Positions 40,251 to 50,441 of a DNA stretch of 64,000 bases are shown here, one piece after another. The notes under the pieces were generated by a model. That model saw nothing but the letters and a program-made list of their open reading frames with translations. It had not been told where the DNA came from and did not search any database. The position numbers were made by a program, and so were the translations under genes. Numbering within the stretch: position 1 is the first letter of the stretch; every line of letters starts with the position of its first letter. This DNA comes from Microbacterium elymi (GTDB taxonomy: Bacteria; Actinomycetota; Actinomycetes; Actinomycetales; Microbacteriaceae), in assembly GCF_021582895.2 (NCBI RefSeq), contig NZ_CP091139.2, forward strand, positions 1,550,001-1,614,000, in the 5' to 3' direction.

Positions 40251-41022
40251 ATGCACGACCCGCGACGCCAAGAGCTGGGCGCCTTCCTGCGCTCCCGCCG
40301 CGAGCGACTGGACCGGGCGGCGTGCGGGATGCCGCCGGGCACACGGGGGCGGACGGCGGGCCTGCGCCGCGAAGAGGTCGCGGTCGCGTCCGGGGTGAGC
40401 ATCACCTGGTACACGTGGCTCGAGCAGGGCCGCGACATCCACCCGTCCCGGCAGGTGCTGTCGGCGGTGGCCGATGCGCTGCGGCTGACCGATGCCGAGC
40501 GGCGATACGTGCTGTCGCTGGCGGGATACGCTCCCCCGCGGCCGGCGCACGTCGAGCCGGCGCCCGCGCACGTGCAGCGCCTGATGGATGCCCTCGCCCA
40601 CCCGGCCTATGCGCTCGCGCCCGACTGGGGCATGGCGGGGTGGAACGCCGCGTACGAGCGGCTGTACCCGCGCATCGCGGCGGTGGCCGCAGCCGAGCGG
40701 AACCTGCTGTGGCTCGTGTTCACCGACCCGTCGGTGCGCGAACTGCTGGACGACTGGGATGTCACGTCCCGGCGGTTCCTCGCGGAGTTCCGGGCGGAGG
40801 CGGGGCGGATGGCCGATCCGTCGAGTGCGCAAGCTGGTGCAGGCGCTGAGCGAGGCCAGCCCGGAGTTCCGGGCCGGCTGGGAGTCGTACGACGTCGGCG
40901 GGTTCGAGTCGCGCGAGCGCGTGTTCCACCTGCCGGACGGCGGGACGGCCACGTTCGAGCACCACCAGCTGCGTCCCTCCGACCGGCTCGACCTGCAGCT
41001 GGTGGTCTACACCCCGGTGTGA
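40251..41022 (+). CDS. XRE-family regulator with MmyB-like ligand domain
   Basis: About 256 aa with one extra base near 40824. The N-terminal helix-turn-helix includes [20 protein letters not shown] and [20 protein letters not shown]; the rest ([33 protein letters not shown]) is the MmyB-like domain found in many actinobacterial repressors. ATG at 40251 lies close after TACCCT, so the transcript may be leaderless. Divergent from ilvD; target unknown, possibly its own gene or a lost neighbour. Confidence 0.85.
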
Positions 41023-41033
41023 CCGGCCGCGGC

Positions 41034-41116
41034 CCTTCGTCTCGTCGCTGCGCTCCTCGCTCAGGGACCTGACCAGCCCCAAGGTCGCTGAGCGAGCGCA
41101 GCGAGACGAAGCGCCC
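41034..41116. repeat. Inverted interspersed repeat (family C)
   Basis: CTTCGTCTCGTCGCTGCGC and its near-complement GCGCAGCGAGACGAAG flank a short centre (GGGACCTGACCAGCCCCAAGG). The TCGCTGAGCGAGCGCAGCG wording is common between actinobacterial genes. It lies between convergent genes and may act as a two-way terminator. Confidence 0.8.
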
Positions 41117-41137
41117 GGACCCGCGACACGCCCCAGC

Positions 41138-41509
41138 TCAGCGAAGCCCGCCGAGCCAGAGGCCGAGCCAGGCCGCGAGCAGGGCGAGCAGCAGCATCCC
41201 GAACGCGTTCGCGGTCGCGGCTCGCCAGCGGCCCTGCTGGGCGAGCCGGACGGTCTCGAAGCTCGCGGTGGAGAAGGTCGTGTATCCGCCGAGCAGGCCG
41301 GTGCCCAGCACGAGCGCCCACGGCCCGAGGCCGGAGGCGAGGCCGGTCACCACGCCGAGCAGGAGCGATCCGGTCACATTGACCACGGTCGTCCCGACCG
41401 GGTACGGGATGCGGGTGGCCGCGGTGATGGCGCCGTCCAGCACCATTCGCGCGGCGGCGCCGATGCCGCCGGCGACCGCCACGCCGAGGGCGAGCAGCAC
41501 CGGGATCAT
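41138..41509 (-). CDS. crcB: Fluoride channel CrcB/Fluc subunit
   Basis: 123 aa, intact, about four membrane helices. Fluc signature regions: GGIGAAARMVLDGAI, PVGTTVVNVTGSLLLGVVTG and GLLGGYTTFSTASFE (the pore TTFSTAS). Exports fluoride passively. ATG overlaps the partner stop (ATGA). Paired crcB genes in actinobacteria usually encode a heterodimeric channel. Confidence 0.95.
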   Translation of the reverse strand: MIPVLLALGVAVAGGIGAAARMVLDGAITAATRIPYPVGTTVVNVTGSLLLGVVTGLASGLGPWALVLGTGLLGGYTTFSTASFETVRLAQQGRWRAATANAFGMLLLALLAAWLGLWLGGLR

Positions 41510-41959
41510 CCGCGGCCCGTCCGGGCGCCGAGGGCGATGCCGGCGACGGATGCCGCGGCTCCCACGATCACGGTGGCCAGCGCATACGCGATCCCGAGCC
41601 ACGGCCGGTCGGCCGCGAACAGGCCGTCGGCCCCGACCGCGAATGTCGAGTAGGTGGTGAAGCCGCCCAGGATCCCGGTGCCGGCGAACAGGCGCAGGCA
41701 TCCGCCGCCGGCCCACGTCGGGCCCGCCCCGACCCAGCACCGACAGCAGCCAGCCCAGGGCGAATGCCCCGACGACGTTGATCAGGAGGATCGGCACCGG
41801 CATCCCGCCCCACTCGGGCAGCACGAGCGACAGCCCATACCGCGCGAGTGTGCCGATCGCGCCGCCGGCGATCACGAGTCCGATCGCCGACCAGCGCAGA
41901 TGCACGGGGCGAGGGGCGGATGCCGCGGCCGGCGGATCTCCCGGCACCGCGCCGCTCAC
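41506..41959 (-). CDS. crcB: Fluoride channel CrcB/Fluc subunit (partner)
   Basis: About 150 aa with one frame break between 41700 and 41740. GGAIGTLARYGLSLVLPEWG, ILLINVVGAFALGWLL and GILGGFTTYSTFAVGADG are Fluc blocks. GTG at 41959 overlaps the universal stress gene stop; GTG 41965 is also possible. Forms a pair with the following gene. Confidence 0.9.
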
Positions 41960-42468
41960 TCCCACGGCAGCGGTTCGCCGTCGGCCACCGGACGCAGCGG
42001 CACCACGAGCACGGGGCGGTGCTGCCGATGGGCGAGGTGGCTGGCGACCGACCCCTGGAAGAACTCGCGGAGCGTCTCGCGCATGGTGGCTTCGCGGGTG
42101 CCGACGACGATGTAGCGGGCGTCGACCGTCTCGGCGAGCCGGCCGAGCGCGTGGCCCGGATCACCGGCCAGCTCGCGGCCGACCCAGGCCACTCCCGAGC
42201 CGGCGAGCACCTCGTCGATGTGCGCGGCCAAGTTGGAGTCGAACCCGCCCTCGCGCTCGTCCGGCAGGTCGGGGTCGATCGAGCGGGTCAGCACCGAGCC
42301 GTCCAGGTGCTCGCCGACCGTGTACCGCTCGAGGTCGACGTGCGCGCATACGAGGTCGACGTGCAGGTCGCGGGCCAAGCGCGCGGCCTCGTGCAGCACG
42401 GCATCGGGCAGGCCGGGCTGCACGCCGACCAGGATGCCGCCGCGCGGACCCTTCTCGCTGTCATCCAT
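41956..42468 (-). CDS. Universal stress protein family
   Basis: 170 aa, intact, ATG 42468 with GGGGAG. The UspA fold is seen in GGILVGVQPGLPDAVLHEAA and the C-terminal ATP-binding motif VVGTREATMRETLREFFQGS VASHLAHR..PVLVVPL. First gene of an operon with the two fluoride channels, suggesting a stress function. The ~200 bases to 42666 hold nothing recognisable. Confidence 0.88.
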   Translation of the reverse strand: MDDSEKGPRGGILVGVQPGLPDAVLHEAARLARDLHVDLVCAHVDLERYTVGEHLDGSVLTRSIDPDLPDEREGGFDSNLAAHIDEVLAGSGVAWVGRELAGDPGHALGRLAETVDARYIVVGTREATMRETLREFFQGSVASHLAHRQHRPVLVVPLRPVADGEPLPWE

Positions 42469-42666
42469 GTCGCTCCCCTCCTGCCGCCATTCTTCCAGCG
42501 ACCGCCTCTCCTCGGGGGCGGCGCGGCAGCGTGGCGACCCTGCCGAGCGGGGAAGCCACCGCTCGCGGTGGCAGTCTGGAGGCATGGCCCTCCCCGCAGA
42601 TATCCACCGCACCGAAGCATCCGCCTGCGGTCCAGCCGGCGCCTCGACCCGACGGGCGGTCGCGCT

Positions 42667-43110
42667 GTGACGACATCACGACCGCGGACGCCGTATGGGC
42701 GATTGATCCACGAGGTCACCGAGACGGTCGCGATCCCGCACACGTACACGCTTCTCATCTGGAGCACGACCATGGTCACGGTGGAGCACCACGGCCTTCC
42801 GGACCTGCTGTCGGTCGTTCTCCTGCTCGTCGGCGCGTGCAGCGCGTATGTGGTCGTCGGCCGGGTCGCACACCATCGGCACGGCAACCGCCCGGCGGTA
42901 GAACGTCGGGTGATCGCGCATCCGTACCTGGTGGCGAGCGGGAACATCGTGACGCTGATCGTGGCGACCGGGGTGTGCTGGGCGGTGTCGATCGTCCCTC
43001 TCGTGCATCTGGCGTGGTTGCTGTCCGGCCTCGCGGGCACGACCACCTATCTGATCGGGGTGGCCCTGCAGGCCTACGTCGTCGCGCACGCCGTGCCGGT
43101 CGAGGAGTGA
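42667..43110 (+). CDS. Small membrane protein of unknown function
   Basis: 147 aa, GTG at 42667. Four hydrophobic segments (YTLLIWSTTMVTV, LLSVVLLLVGACSAYVVVG, GNIVTLIVATGVCWAVSIVP, AWLLSGLAGTTTYLIGVALQ) and a basic loop. No family recognised. Convergent with the SCO-TlpA gene. Confidence 0.65.
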   Translation: MTTSRPRTPYGRLIHEVTETVAIPHTYTLLIWSTTMVTVEHHGLPDLLSVVLLLVGACSAYVVVGRVAHHRHGNRPAVERRVIAHPYLVASGNIVTLIVATGVCWAVSIVPLVHLAWLLSGLAGTTTYLIGVALQAYVVAHAVPVEE

Positions 43111-43120
43111 CCCGGCGGCG

Positions 43121-44339
43121 CTACCCCTCGCCAGGCGGCAGCGCGGCGTCGAGGTCGCGCAGCACGTAGTCGAGTTCGTCGACGGTGAAGAGGCCAGGGT
43201 GGCGCACCAGCACCTCTCCGGTGGGCGAGAGGATGACCGTGTAGGGGAGTTCGCTCACCCGGAAGCGCGCTGCCTGTGCGCCATCCGGGTCGCGCAGGTT
43301 CGGGAACGCGACGTGCGCGCGGGCGGTGACGGCGCGCCCGGTGGCGATCTGGTCGCCGACGTCGACGCCCAGGAAGGCGACGGCACCGTTCAGTCGGCTC
43401 GCCTCGGTCTGGACGGCCGGAAGCTGGGTCGTGCACGCCGCACACGTCGATGACCAGAAGTCGACGACGGTGTACCGTCCGTGCGAGGTCGCGCTGCTCA
43501 GGTTGCCCGTCCCGCCCAGAGCGTCACCGGTCACCGGCGCGGGGGTGTCTGAGAGGCCGGTGCCCCCGGCGATCTCGCCTGCCAGATTGGCGCCGGTCAC
43601 TTCTCCGCGCTGAGCGCTCGGCAGCGCGTCGTTCGCGAGCGTGGCCAGCCCGTGCGCGAAGGGAGCGGTGTCGGCGGATTCAGTGCCGAACGCGGCCTGC
43701 TCCACGATTCGTCCCTGCGGGCCGATGATGAAGATCTGGCTGCCGTGCGAGATCGTGCGAGTGGCAGGGTCGAGCTCGACCGGAACGCCGTAGGCGCGGG
43801 CGGCAGCGCTCAGCCTGCGCCGCGCTGCCCGTGAGATACTCCCAGTTCGGCAACGTGCCCAGCCCGTTCTGCTCGGACCAGGCCCTCACGTCGGACGGCT
43901 TCGGGTAGTAGGGGTTCGCGTTGATCGAGACGAACTCGATCTTGCCCCGCGCGGAGGCCGACAGGTCATCGTCGGCCGCGAGGATGTCGGTGGCCAGCAT
44001 CGCGCACAGGTCGGTGCATCGGTCGTCGCTGAAGGTGAGGACGACCACCTTGCCCCGCAGCTTCGCAGGGTCCACGACGCGTCCGCGTTGATCGGTGAGG
44101 CGATACGACGGCGCCGAGACGGGATCGGTGGCCACCGGTGCCACCCCGAGCAGACTCGCGGTCGCCTCATTCACACCCGCTGGCAGGACATCGACCGCGC
44201 GCGGCGCGGACGGCGCGCGACCGGCGCCGACGGCGACCAGGGTCAGCGCCACGATGACCGCCAGCAGCCCGGCCGACGAGATCCACAGCACCCAGGTGCG
44301 CTGCCAGACCTGCAGTGGTCTCTTATCGTCTCGTGTCAC
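43121..44339 (-). CDS. SCO1/SenC-TlpA fusion protein
   Basis: About 405 aa after removing one G near 43820 (CAGGCTGAGC), which joins WEYLTGSAAQLSAAARAYGV. An N-terminal membrane anchor (VLWISSAGLLAVIVALTLVA) precedes a SCO domain with the CxxxC copper motif in DDRCTDLCAML (~115) and the distal His in HGSQIFIIGPQG (~200). A TlpA/thioredoxin domain follows with VVDFWSSTCAACTTQLPAV (CAAC, ~300). Copper delivery to, and thiol reduction of, the cytochrome oxidase CuA site could be combined in one chain. It overlaps ccdA by 17 bases. Confidence 0.88.
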
Positions 44340-45202
44340 GGGTTCTCCTCTCGGTAGGGGGTGGGGATGCCGCGCCCGACGCGGGGCCGCGGCTGAGATG
44401 GGCCGCGACGATGAGGGCGGCGAGAACGAACGCCGCGGCGCCCACGCCGATGGGAAGCCAGGCCCGTTCGATGGCTCCGACGATCCCCTGCTGGGCGGTC
44501 TCCAGCACCCGTGTGATCGGAGCGACCAGTTGCGGGCCGCCCGCCTGCCCGACCCAGTACCCGATCAGATAGACGCCGATCACGATGCACACCACGCCCG
44601 CGGCCCGGGGCAGGCCGGAGGCGATGCGTCGCAGCCGGCCGAACCGGACCGCGCCGACGAGCGAAGCGATCAGGGCCAGGACGATGGCAAGCAGCCCCAT
44701 GCCCAGCCCATATGCGACCACGACGGCCGCTGTCACGAGAGCCGACTCGGTGGTGAGCGCACCGCCGACCGCGGCGATGAAGACGGGCAGGGAGCAGCTC
44801 AATGAGCCGACCGCGTAGGCGATGCCGAATCCGATCATCGGGAGCACGCCCGCGCCGCTGCGGAACCCCGGCAGGAAATGCATCGGCACCGTCTTCCCCC
44901 GCACTGCCATGATCCCCAGGGCCACGATGGCCGTCGCCACCGCGATCATCAGCCATGGTGCCACCGCCATCAGGACCGCGTGCAGCGATCCGGCGAGCAG
45001 TCCTGCGGCCGAGAACACTGCGACGAATCCGATCGTCACCGCCAGCCCGGCCCGTGTTCCGGTCACCACGCGCGCGACCCAGCTTGCGGCGGCCGTCCTG
45101 GACGAAGGCGGCGAGGTAGACCGGAAGCAGGGGGAATCCGCAGGGGTTCAGCAGCGCGACCATCCCGAGCAGGAACGCGAAGCCGATGACGCCGCCGGTC
45201 AT
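44323..45202 (-). CDS. Cytochrome c biogenesis/thiol transfer protein CcdA-like
   Basis: About 292 aa after removing one A near 45084 (CGCAAGCTGG). Around eight membrane helices; the conserved GFAFLLGMVALLNPCGFPLLP and GSLSCSLPVFIAAVGG each carry the Cys used to pass electrons from cytosolic thioredoxin to the outside. It would reduce the CAAC domain of the neighbouring fusion protein. ATG overlaps the CtaG stop. Confidence 0.88.
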
Positions 45203-46237
45203 CACCCGAGTCGGCCGTCCCGCGTCGCCAGTTCCTGCAGTCGCGCGTTGTAGGCGTCCAGCTCGATGTCGCCGAACCGTTCCACACGACGGTCGACGGC
45301 CGCCGTGTGCCGTGCCTCGCCGCGCTGCCATTGCAGGAACAGCACCAGGAGGACCAGCAAGGTGGGCAACTCGGTGAATCCCCAGGCGATGCCGCCGGCG
45401 GTCTGCTGATCGCTGAGTGCGGTCACGTGCAGGAACGGCATCGGGACCGCGTAGTAGGTCACGACCGCGGTGCTGGCCATCATCAGCACGACCCCGAAGA
45501 AGGCGTGGAAGGGGATCGGCAGGGCCATCTCGGCGATGCGCGCGACGGGGCTGGCCGCACGCCCCATCAGGCCGCTACCTCGGCGCGGGTTCGGATCGAC
45601 GCCGAGAATTCCCCAGAAGTACAGCATCCCGATCAGCATGAAATGGATGAGCATGAGGTTGTGGCCCCACATGGAGCTCATCAGCACGTCGAACAGCGGT
45701 GTGAAATACATCACGTAGAGACTGAACAGGAACAGAAGACCGGTCACGACCGGGTTCGCGATGAACGCGACCGGAGCCGAATGCACGACGCGCAGCAACA
45801 GGGCGCGGAGCCGGCGACGGACGCGGCCGCCGCTGGAGAGCGCGCGCAGCAGGAGCGTGATCGGCGCCCCCAGCGCGAGCAGGATCGGTGTCACCATGCT
45901 CAGCGTCATGTGCTGGATCATGTGGATGCTGAACAGCTCCATGCCATAGCCGTCGAACCCGGTCGCCGTCATCAGCTCGATCGTGAACACGCCCAGCATC
46001 CAGCACGTCGTCCGGATCACGGGCCATCTGTCGCCGCGGCGGACCAGGACCAGCACGCCGGCGACGTAGCAGACTGCCAGCGCCAGCCCCAGCACGGGGA
46101 GCACCGGGATCGGCTTGCGGATGCACGGCGAACAGGTTCGCCGTGCTGACGGGCTGGGTCGGCATCCACATGGGGCCGGTCATCGCGGCGGCACCTCCTG
46201 CGGGAGGCATCGGCATGTGGGAGAGCAGGCCGATCAT
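45202..46237 (-). CDS. Cytochrome c oxidase assembly protein, CtaG-like
   Basis: About 344 aa after removing one G near 46119 (CCGCAAGCCG for CCGCAACCG). Seven or so helices with His/Met-rich faces: MELFSIHMIQHMTLSMVTPI, MSSMWGHNLMLIHFMLIGML, ALPIPFHAFFGVVLMMAS, typical of caa3_CtaG copper-insertion factors. ATG 46237 overlaps the MarR stop (TGATG). The C-terminal FGDIELDAYNARLQEL tail is also seen at the end of the CopD/CtaG protein at 55718. Confidence 0.88.
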
Positions 46238-46707
46238 CACAGCCCCAGGATCAGAAGGTCGGCGACCGCGGGTTCGCCGGCGGCCCGGTCGAAGGCGCGC
46301 AACGAGTCATTGAGCGTGTCGCGGTCGCCCGGATCCATCCGTGCCAGAACCTCTGCGATCAGCGTGCGGCGCTGGTCGGTGACGGACCGCACGAGCTCGT
46401 GCCCGCTGTCGGTCAGCGCGAGGATCACCTCTCGTCGGCTGTCGGGATTGCCCTCGCGTCTGACCCGACCGCCCAGGACGAGACGATCCGCCATTCGGCT
46501 GAACGTGGACACGTTCACGCCGAGCCGTTCCGCCAGGGCCCCCATGCGCAGCGGACCGGCCGAGGCGAGAACGACCAGCACCCGGAACTGCGGGAGCGAC
46601 ACCTGCTCCAACGCCGGCACCATCGAGCGGGCGATGATCCCCAACAGGGCTCGCGAGGCCGTCACAGTGGCTTCGGCCGCGTCCTCCCGGGAATCGGCCG
46701 AGGTCAC
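46237..46707 (-). CDS. MarR-family regulator
   Basis: 156 aa from GTG 46707 (a longer ATG at 46734 is possible). Winged helix: LPQFRVLVVLASAGPLRMGA, LAERLGVNVSTFSRMADRLV, RREGNPDSRREVILALTDSG. A partial palindrome with TTGC-ATCGCG-GCAA lies at 46747-46760 upstream. It heads the operon CtaG-CcdA-SCO/TlpA and probably controls it; the signal (copper or redox) is inferred. Confidence 0.85.
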   Translation of the reverse strand: MTSADSREDAAEATVTASRALLGIIARSMVPALEQVSLPQFRVLVVLASAGPLRMGALAERLGVNVSTFSRMADRLVLGGRVRREGNPDSRREVILALTDSGHELVRSVTDQRRTLIAEVLARMDPGDRDTLNDSLRAFDRAAGEPAVADLLILGL

Positions 46708-46837
46708 GCGAGCGCCTTCTCGACACACGTGCATTTCCGCAATATTTGCATCGCGGCAATAATAGTGCGCTCGCGGGCCCGTCGGCCCTTCGAACCGGAG
46801 AAGGTGCTACTGGTCGCACTCTCGCGGTTCGGGCGGG

Positions 46838-47427
46838 TCAGTGGCGGACGACGGCGGCCACGACGCCACGCGCCGCGCGCTCGAGGAAGTCCACGATCTC
46901 GTCGGCGGGCCGGTCGGCGTCCACCGCGAGCTCGACCAGCACCTCCTCGGCGAACCCCACCCAGGAGCGCACCGCCACCCGCAGCAGCGGCGAGTCCTCG
47001 GTGCCCTGCTCGAGGAGCACGTCCAGCAGGCGCTGCGCGTTCTCGGCCCGCGACTCGTCGATCACCGCACGCACCTCGGCATCGCCGCTGGCCACGCCCC
47101 GCACCAGCGAGTAGAACGTGCCGCGATGCTCGCGCACGAACCCCACGATGCGCTGCAGCGTGTCGCGGAAGCGCTCGGCCGGGAGCTCGGCACGGGGGGC
47201 GGATGCCTGCAGCAGACTGTCGCGCGCGGTGATCACGACCTCGCGGTGCAGCCCTGACGCGATCCGAAATAGTGGAAGACGAGGGCGCGCGAGACGCCGG
47301 CGAGCTCGGACAGGACCTCCATGGTGAGGTTGTCGAGGGGGCGGTCGGCGAGGAAGTTCACGCCGAGCGCGACGAGCTGGGAGCGGCGCTGATCGGGAGT
47401 CAGCCGCATCCGACGGTCGGCGGACAT
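46838..47427 (-). CDS. TetR-family regulator
   Basis: About 196 aa; one base is missing or two are extra near 47253 (CAGGGCTGCACC). The helix-turn-helix reads MEVLSELAGVSRALVFHYFG; the ligand domain starts at REVVITARDSLLQ. The 9-bp palindrome at 47450-47472 lies between it and the DUF6230 cassette, so it probably represses both. Confidence 0.88.
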
Positions 47428-47449
47428 GAAAGAAGCCTAATCCGCGATC

Positions 47450-47481
47450 ACTATTGACCGACAGTCAATAGTGTCTAGGCT
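47450..47481 (+). promoter_or_regulatory. TetR operator and promoter of the DUF6230 cassette
   Basis: ACTATTGAC-5-GTCAATAGT is a perfect inverted repeat (47450-47472). TTGACC (47454-47459) and TAGGCT (47476-47481), 16 bases apart, form a promoter that the operator overlaps. Confidence 0.82.
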
Positions 47482-47527
47482 CGTCCCGGAGCGACACCGC
47501 GGTCGCGCCGACGACGAGGGAGAGCCG

Positions 47528-48124
47528 ATGAAGTTCCGCACGTTCGCACGCTCACATGCCGGGCGGCTGGTCCTCACGGCGATCCCCGTCGCCGCCGCGG
47601 TCACGCTCGTGACCGCCGGCGTCGCGCAGGGGGCGGTCCCCGTCTCGTTCGCCGTCTCGGGCAGCCAGTTCCAGATCGGCGCGTCCTCGCTGGAAGGCAC
47701 CGGCTTCTCGCAGTACGCGGGCGTGGCCGAGGACACCGCCGGCAAGAGCCACGCCGTCGCCATCGCCAACATCAAGTCCGCGACGCTGCACGACCTGTGC
47801 CAGTCCGTGGTCACCGACACCCCGCTGGGAAAGGTCGGGGTGCTGATCACCGCGGGCGGCGGAGACAAGCCGGCCACGGCATCCGACCTGCAGATCGGGA
47901 TGACGGGGCTGAAAGGCGACTCGTCGTTCGGCCACATCCGCATCGGCGTGGACGCCTCGACCGTGAACACCAAGGCCAAGGGCTCGGCCGGCGACTTCGC
48001 GCAGGACGCCGACACCGTCACGATCAAGAACCTGCAGCAGACGGCCTGGAGCACCCAGGCATCCGTGTTCACCCTCACCGGAATGACCATGAAGCTGACG
48101 GACGGATCGAAGGGATGCTTCTGA
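47528..48124 (+). CDS. DUF6230 secreted protein
   Basis: 198 aa, intact, ATG 47528 with GAGGGAG. The N-terminus is a signal peptide (LVLTAIPVAAAVTLVTAGVA, cleavage near AQGA). The rest is beta-rich (FAVSGSQFQIGASSLEGTGF, ATLHDLCQSVVTDTPLGKVG), with two Cys that may pair. DUF6230 proteins are common in actinobacteria beside DUF6114; function unknown. First gene of a TetR-controlled operon. Confidence 0.85.
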   Translation: MKFRTFARSHAGRLVLTAIPVAAAVTLVTAGVAQGAVPVSFAVSGSQFQIGASSLEGTGFSQYAGVAEDTAGKSHAVAIANIKSATLHDLCQSVVTDTPLGKVGVLITAGGGDKPATASDLQIGMTGLKGDSSFGHIRIGVDASTVNTKAKGSAGDFAQDADTVTIKNLQQTAWSTQASVFTLTGMTMKLTDGSKGCF

Positions 48125-48574
48125 CCGCGTCGATGCGGCGACGGGATGCCGCGGTCCCCGCGGATCGCGGAGGATCCCGGAGCTGGGGCAGGCGGCGGCC
48201 GCTGATCGGCGGCATCCTCACCGTGCTCGCCGGCGCCGAGATGTTCCTGTCCAGCCAGCTGGACATCGGGCACCTGCACGTGCAAGCTGGGCATCGAGGG
48301 GTTCCAGGCGACGGTGATCCCGCTCGTCCTGATCCTGCTCGGCGCCCTTGCGGTCGCGATGCCCGCACACCACGTGTTCTACGGCGTGCTCGCCCTGGCG
48401 GTCGCCGTCTACTCGCTGATCGGGGTGAACCTCGGCGGGTTCGTCCTGGGGATGCTGCTCGGCTGCATCGGCGGCATCCTCATCGTGGCGTGGATGCCGA
48501 AGCCGCGCGCGGCCGATGCGGGCACAGCGGGTGCGGCCGATGCGGGCGCCGACGACCTGCAGGATCGCCCGTGA
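48115..48574 (+). CDS. DUF6114 membrane protein
   Basis: About 152 aa after removing one A near 48285 (GTGCAAGCTG). Four hydrophobic segments (RRPLIGGILTVLAGAEMFL, TVIPLVLILLGALAVAMP, VFYGVLALAVAVYSLIGVNL, GFVLGMLLGCIGGILIVAWM). ATG 48115 overlaps the DUF6230 stop by ten bases. The pair DUF6230-DUF6114 is a recurring actinobacterial neighbourhood. Confidence 0.85.
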
Positions 48575-49331
48575 CGCGCGGGGGCGGACGCGCTCGGCGG
48601 CCTCGGCTGCGGCTTGCCGTCGGCGCGGCGGCCGCGATCGGATGCCTCCTGGTCGGCCAGTCGGTGGTGGCGGCCGCGCCCGCCTCGGCGCAAGCTGTGC
48701 ATCCCGATCCTGCTGCCGTGCCCGAAGCCCTCGGCCTCGCCGACGCCGACCCCGACCCCGACGCCCACGGACTCGCCGTCGCCCCACGCCTCCGACGCCC
48801 CGCCGGCGGCGGGAACCGCCCCCGGCGAGCCGGACAAGGGCACCCCGGCCGCGCCCGACGACCCGGGCGCGAGCACCCCGAAGACCACCGACCCGAGCCT
48901 GCTGCCCGCCGATGACAGCATGGTGTTCACCCAGCCGCCCGCCCAGCTCGGGGCATCCTCCCTCTCGTTCTCGGGGCTCCAGGGCATCGCCGCGGTGAAG
49001 GTGCGGCTGGCCGACGGGTCGTGGGTCGCGGCGCTCCGGCTGCGGGCCGACAGCATCACGATCGACGGATTCGCGCTCACCGTCCGGGCCGAGACGGGTC
49101 CGACGCTGGCGACCACCGCCGACCGGATGACGCTTGCGCGGCGACGTCGCCGTGTACGTGAACTCGCTCACCGCGACCACCGCGGACGGACACTCGTACA
49201 CGCTCGGGGCCGACACCCCGCCGCCGAAGGACGGCATCGCGCCGTCCCTGGTGCGCGTCACGCTCGGCCTGGTGGGCGCGCGCGCCGATCAGATCAGCTA
49301 CTCGAACACCGACCAGCGCCTCAGCGAATGA
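48571..49331 (+). CDS. Secreted protein of unknown function in the DUF6230/DUF6114 cassette
   Basis: About 252 aa after two corrections (48694 GCGCAAGCTG, 49134 GACGCTTGCGC). GTG 48571 overlaps the DUF6114 stop. A signal peptide (LAVGAAAAIGCLLVGQSVVA) precedes LCIPILLPCPKPSASPTPTP, a Pro/Thr/Ser linker and a beta-rich C-terminal domain (LGASSLSFSGLQGIAAVKVR, DVAVYVNSLTATTADGHSYT). Probably cell-wall-spanning. Unknown function. Confidence 0.78.
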
Positions 49332-49343
49332 CGGATGCCGCGG

Positions 49344-50386
49344 CTACGCCCGCGGCTCGGCGAACGGCTCTTCCGGGTCGTCCCGCAGCGGCAGCGTCTC
49401 GATCGGACCGGTCAGCGGACCGTTGAAGCCGGCGAGCGGGCCGGTCGGATCGGCGATCACCGCATCCGCGGCCGACAGCGGCCCGGCCGGGGCCGGCAGC
49501 GTCTGGATCGGACCGGTCCGCTCGGCGCGCTGCGACGCGGCCACGCCCGCGCGCACCGCCCCTACACCCGCGGCGACCACCAGCACGATGCCGGCCAGCT
49601 CGAGCGGGGTCAAGGCCTGACCGAGCAGGACGAGACCGGCGAGGGCGGCCGTGGCCGGGGCCAGGCTCATCAGGATCGCGAACGCCGAGGCGGGCAGGCG
49701 CCGCAGCGCGATCAGCTCCAGGGCGTAGGGGATCGTGCTCGACAGCAGCGCCACGGCGGCGCCCAGCCCGAGGATCTCGGGCGCAGCAGCACCGCGCCGC
49801 CGTCGATGATGCCGAACGGCAGTGACAGCAGCGCGCCGATCGACATGGCGATGGCCAGGCCGTCCAGCCGGGGGAACTCGCGGCCGACCCGCGCCGCAGC
49901 CAGGATGTACCCCGCCCAGCTGGCGGCGGCGCCCAGCGCGAACACGACCCCGAGCGGGTCGAGGTGGTCCCATCCGCCGCCGCCCAGGCACACCACCCCG
50001 GCCAGCGCCAGCCCCGCCCACAGCCAGGCCGAGGCGCGCCGGCTGGCGATGATCGACAGGGCGAGAGGCCCGAGCACCTCGATCGTGACCGTGACGCCCA
50101 GCGGCAGCCGCTCCAGCGCCAGGTAGAACAGGGTGTTCATCGTCGCCAGAACGGTGCCGTAGCCGAGCACGGCCAGCCATGCGTCCCGCCGGTGACCGCG
50201 CAGCCGCGGCCGGGCGATCGCCAGCAGGACGAGGGCCGAGAACACCAGCCGCATCATCACCATCCCCACCGGCCCCACCCGGTGGAACAGGAGGACGGCG
50301 ATCGCGGCCCCGACATCCATGCAGATCTCGCCGACGACGACGAGGCCGACGGCCGAGATCGCGCCCGCCCTCCCCGGCCGGTTCAC
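49344..50386 (-). CDS. EamA/RhtA-type exporter
   Basis: About 347 aa with one frame break near 49780 next to CTGCTGCG. Ten helices in two EamA repeats (ISAVGLVVVGEICMDVGAAI; ALGAAASWAGYILAAARVGR). The C-terminal ~60 residues are a hydrophilic Pro/Thr tail. The RhtA branch exports amino acids such as threonine or homoserine; substrate unproven. Start GTG 50386. Confidence 0.85.
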
Positions 50387-50441
50387 CGCTCACCCGCCGC
50401 CGGTGCGGCATCCCGACGTGTACGGAAGCGGAGACCTCCGG

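Noticed and set aside
41034..41116. Insertion sequence
   Set aside because: Inverted repeat without any transposase; a common actinobacterial intergenic element.
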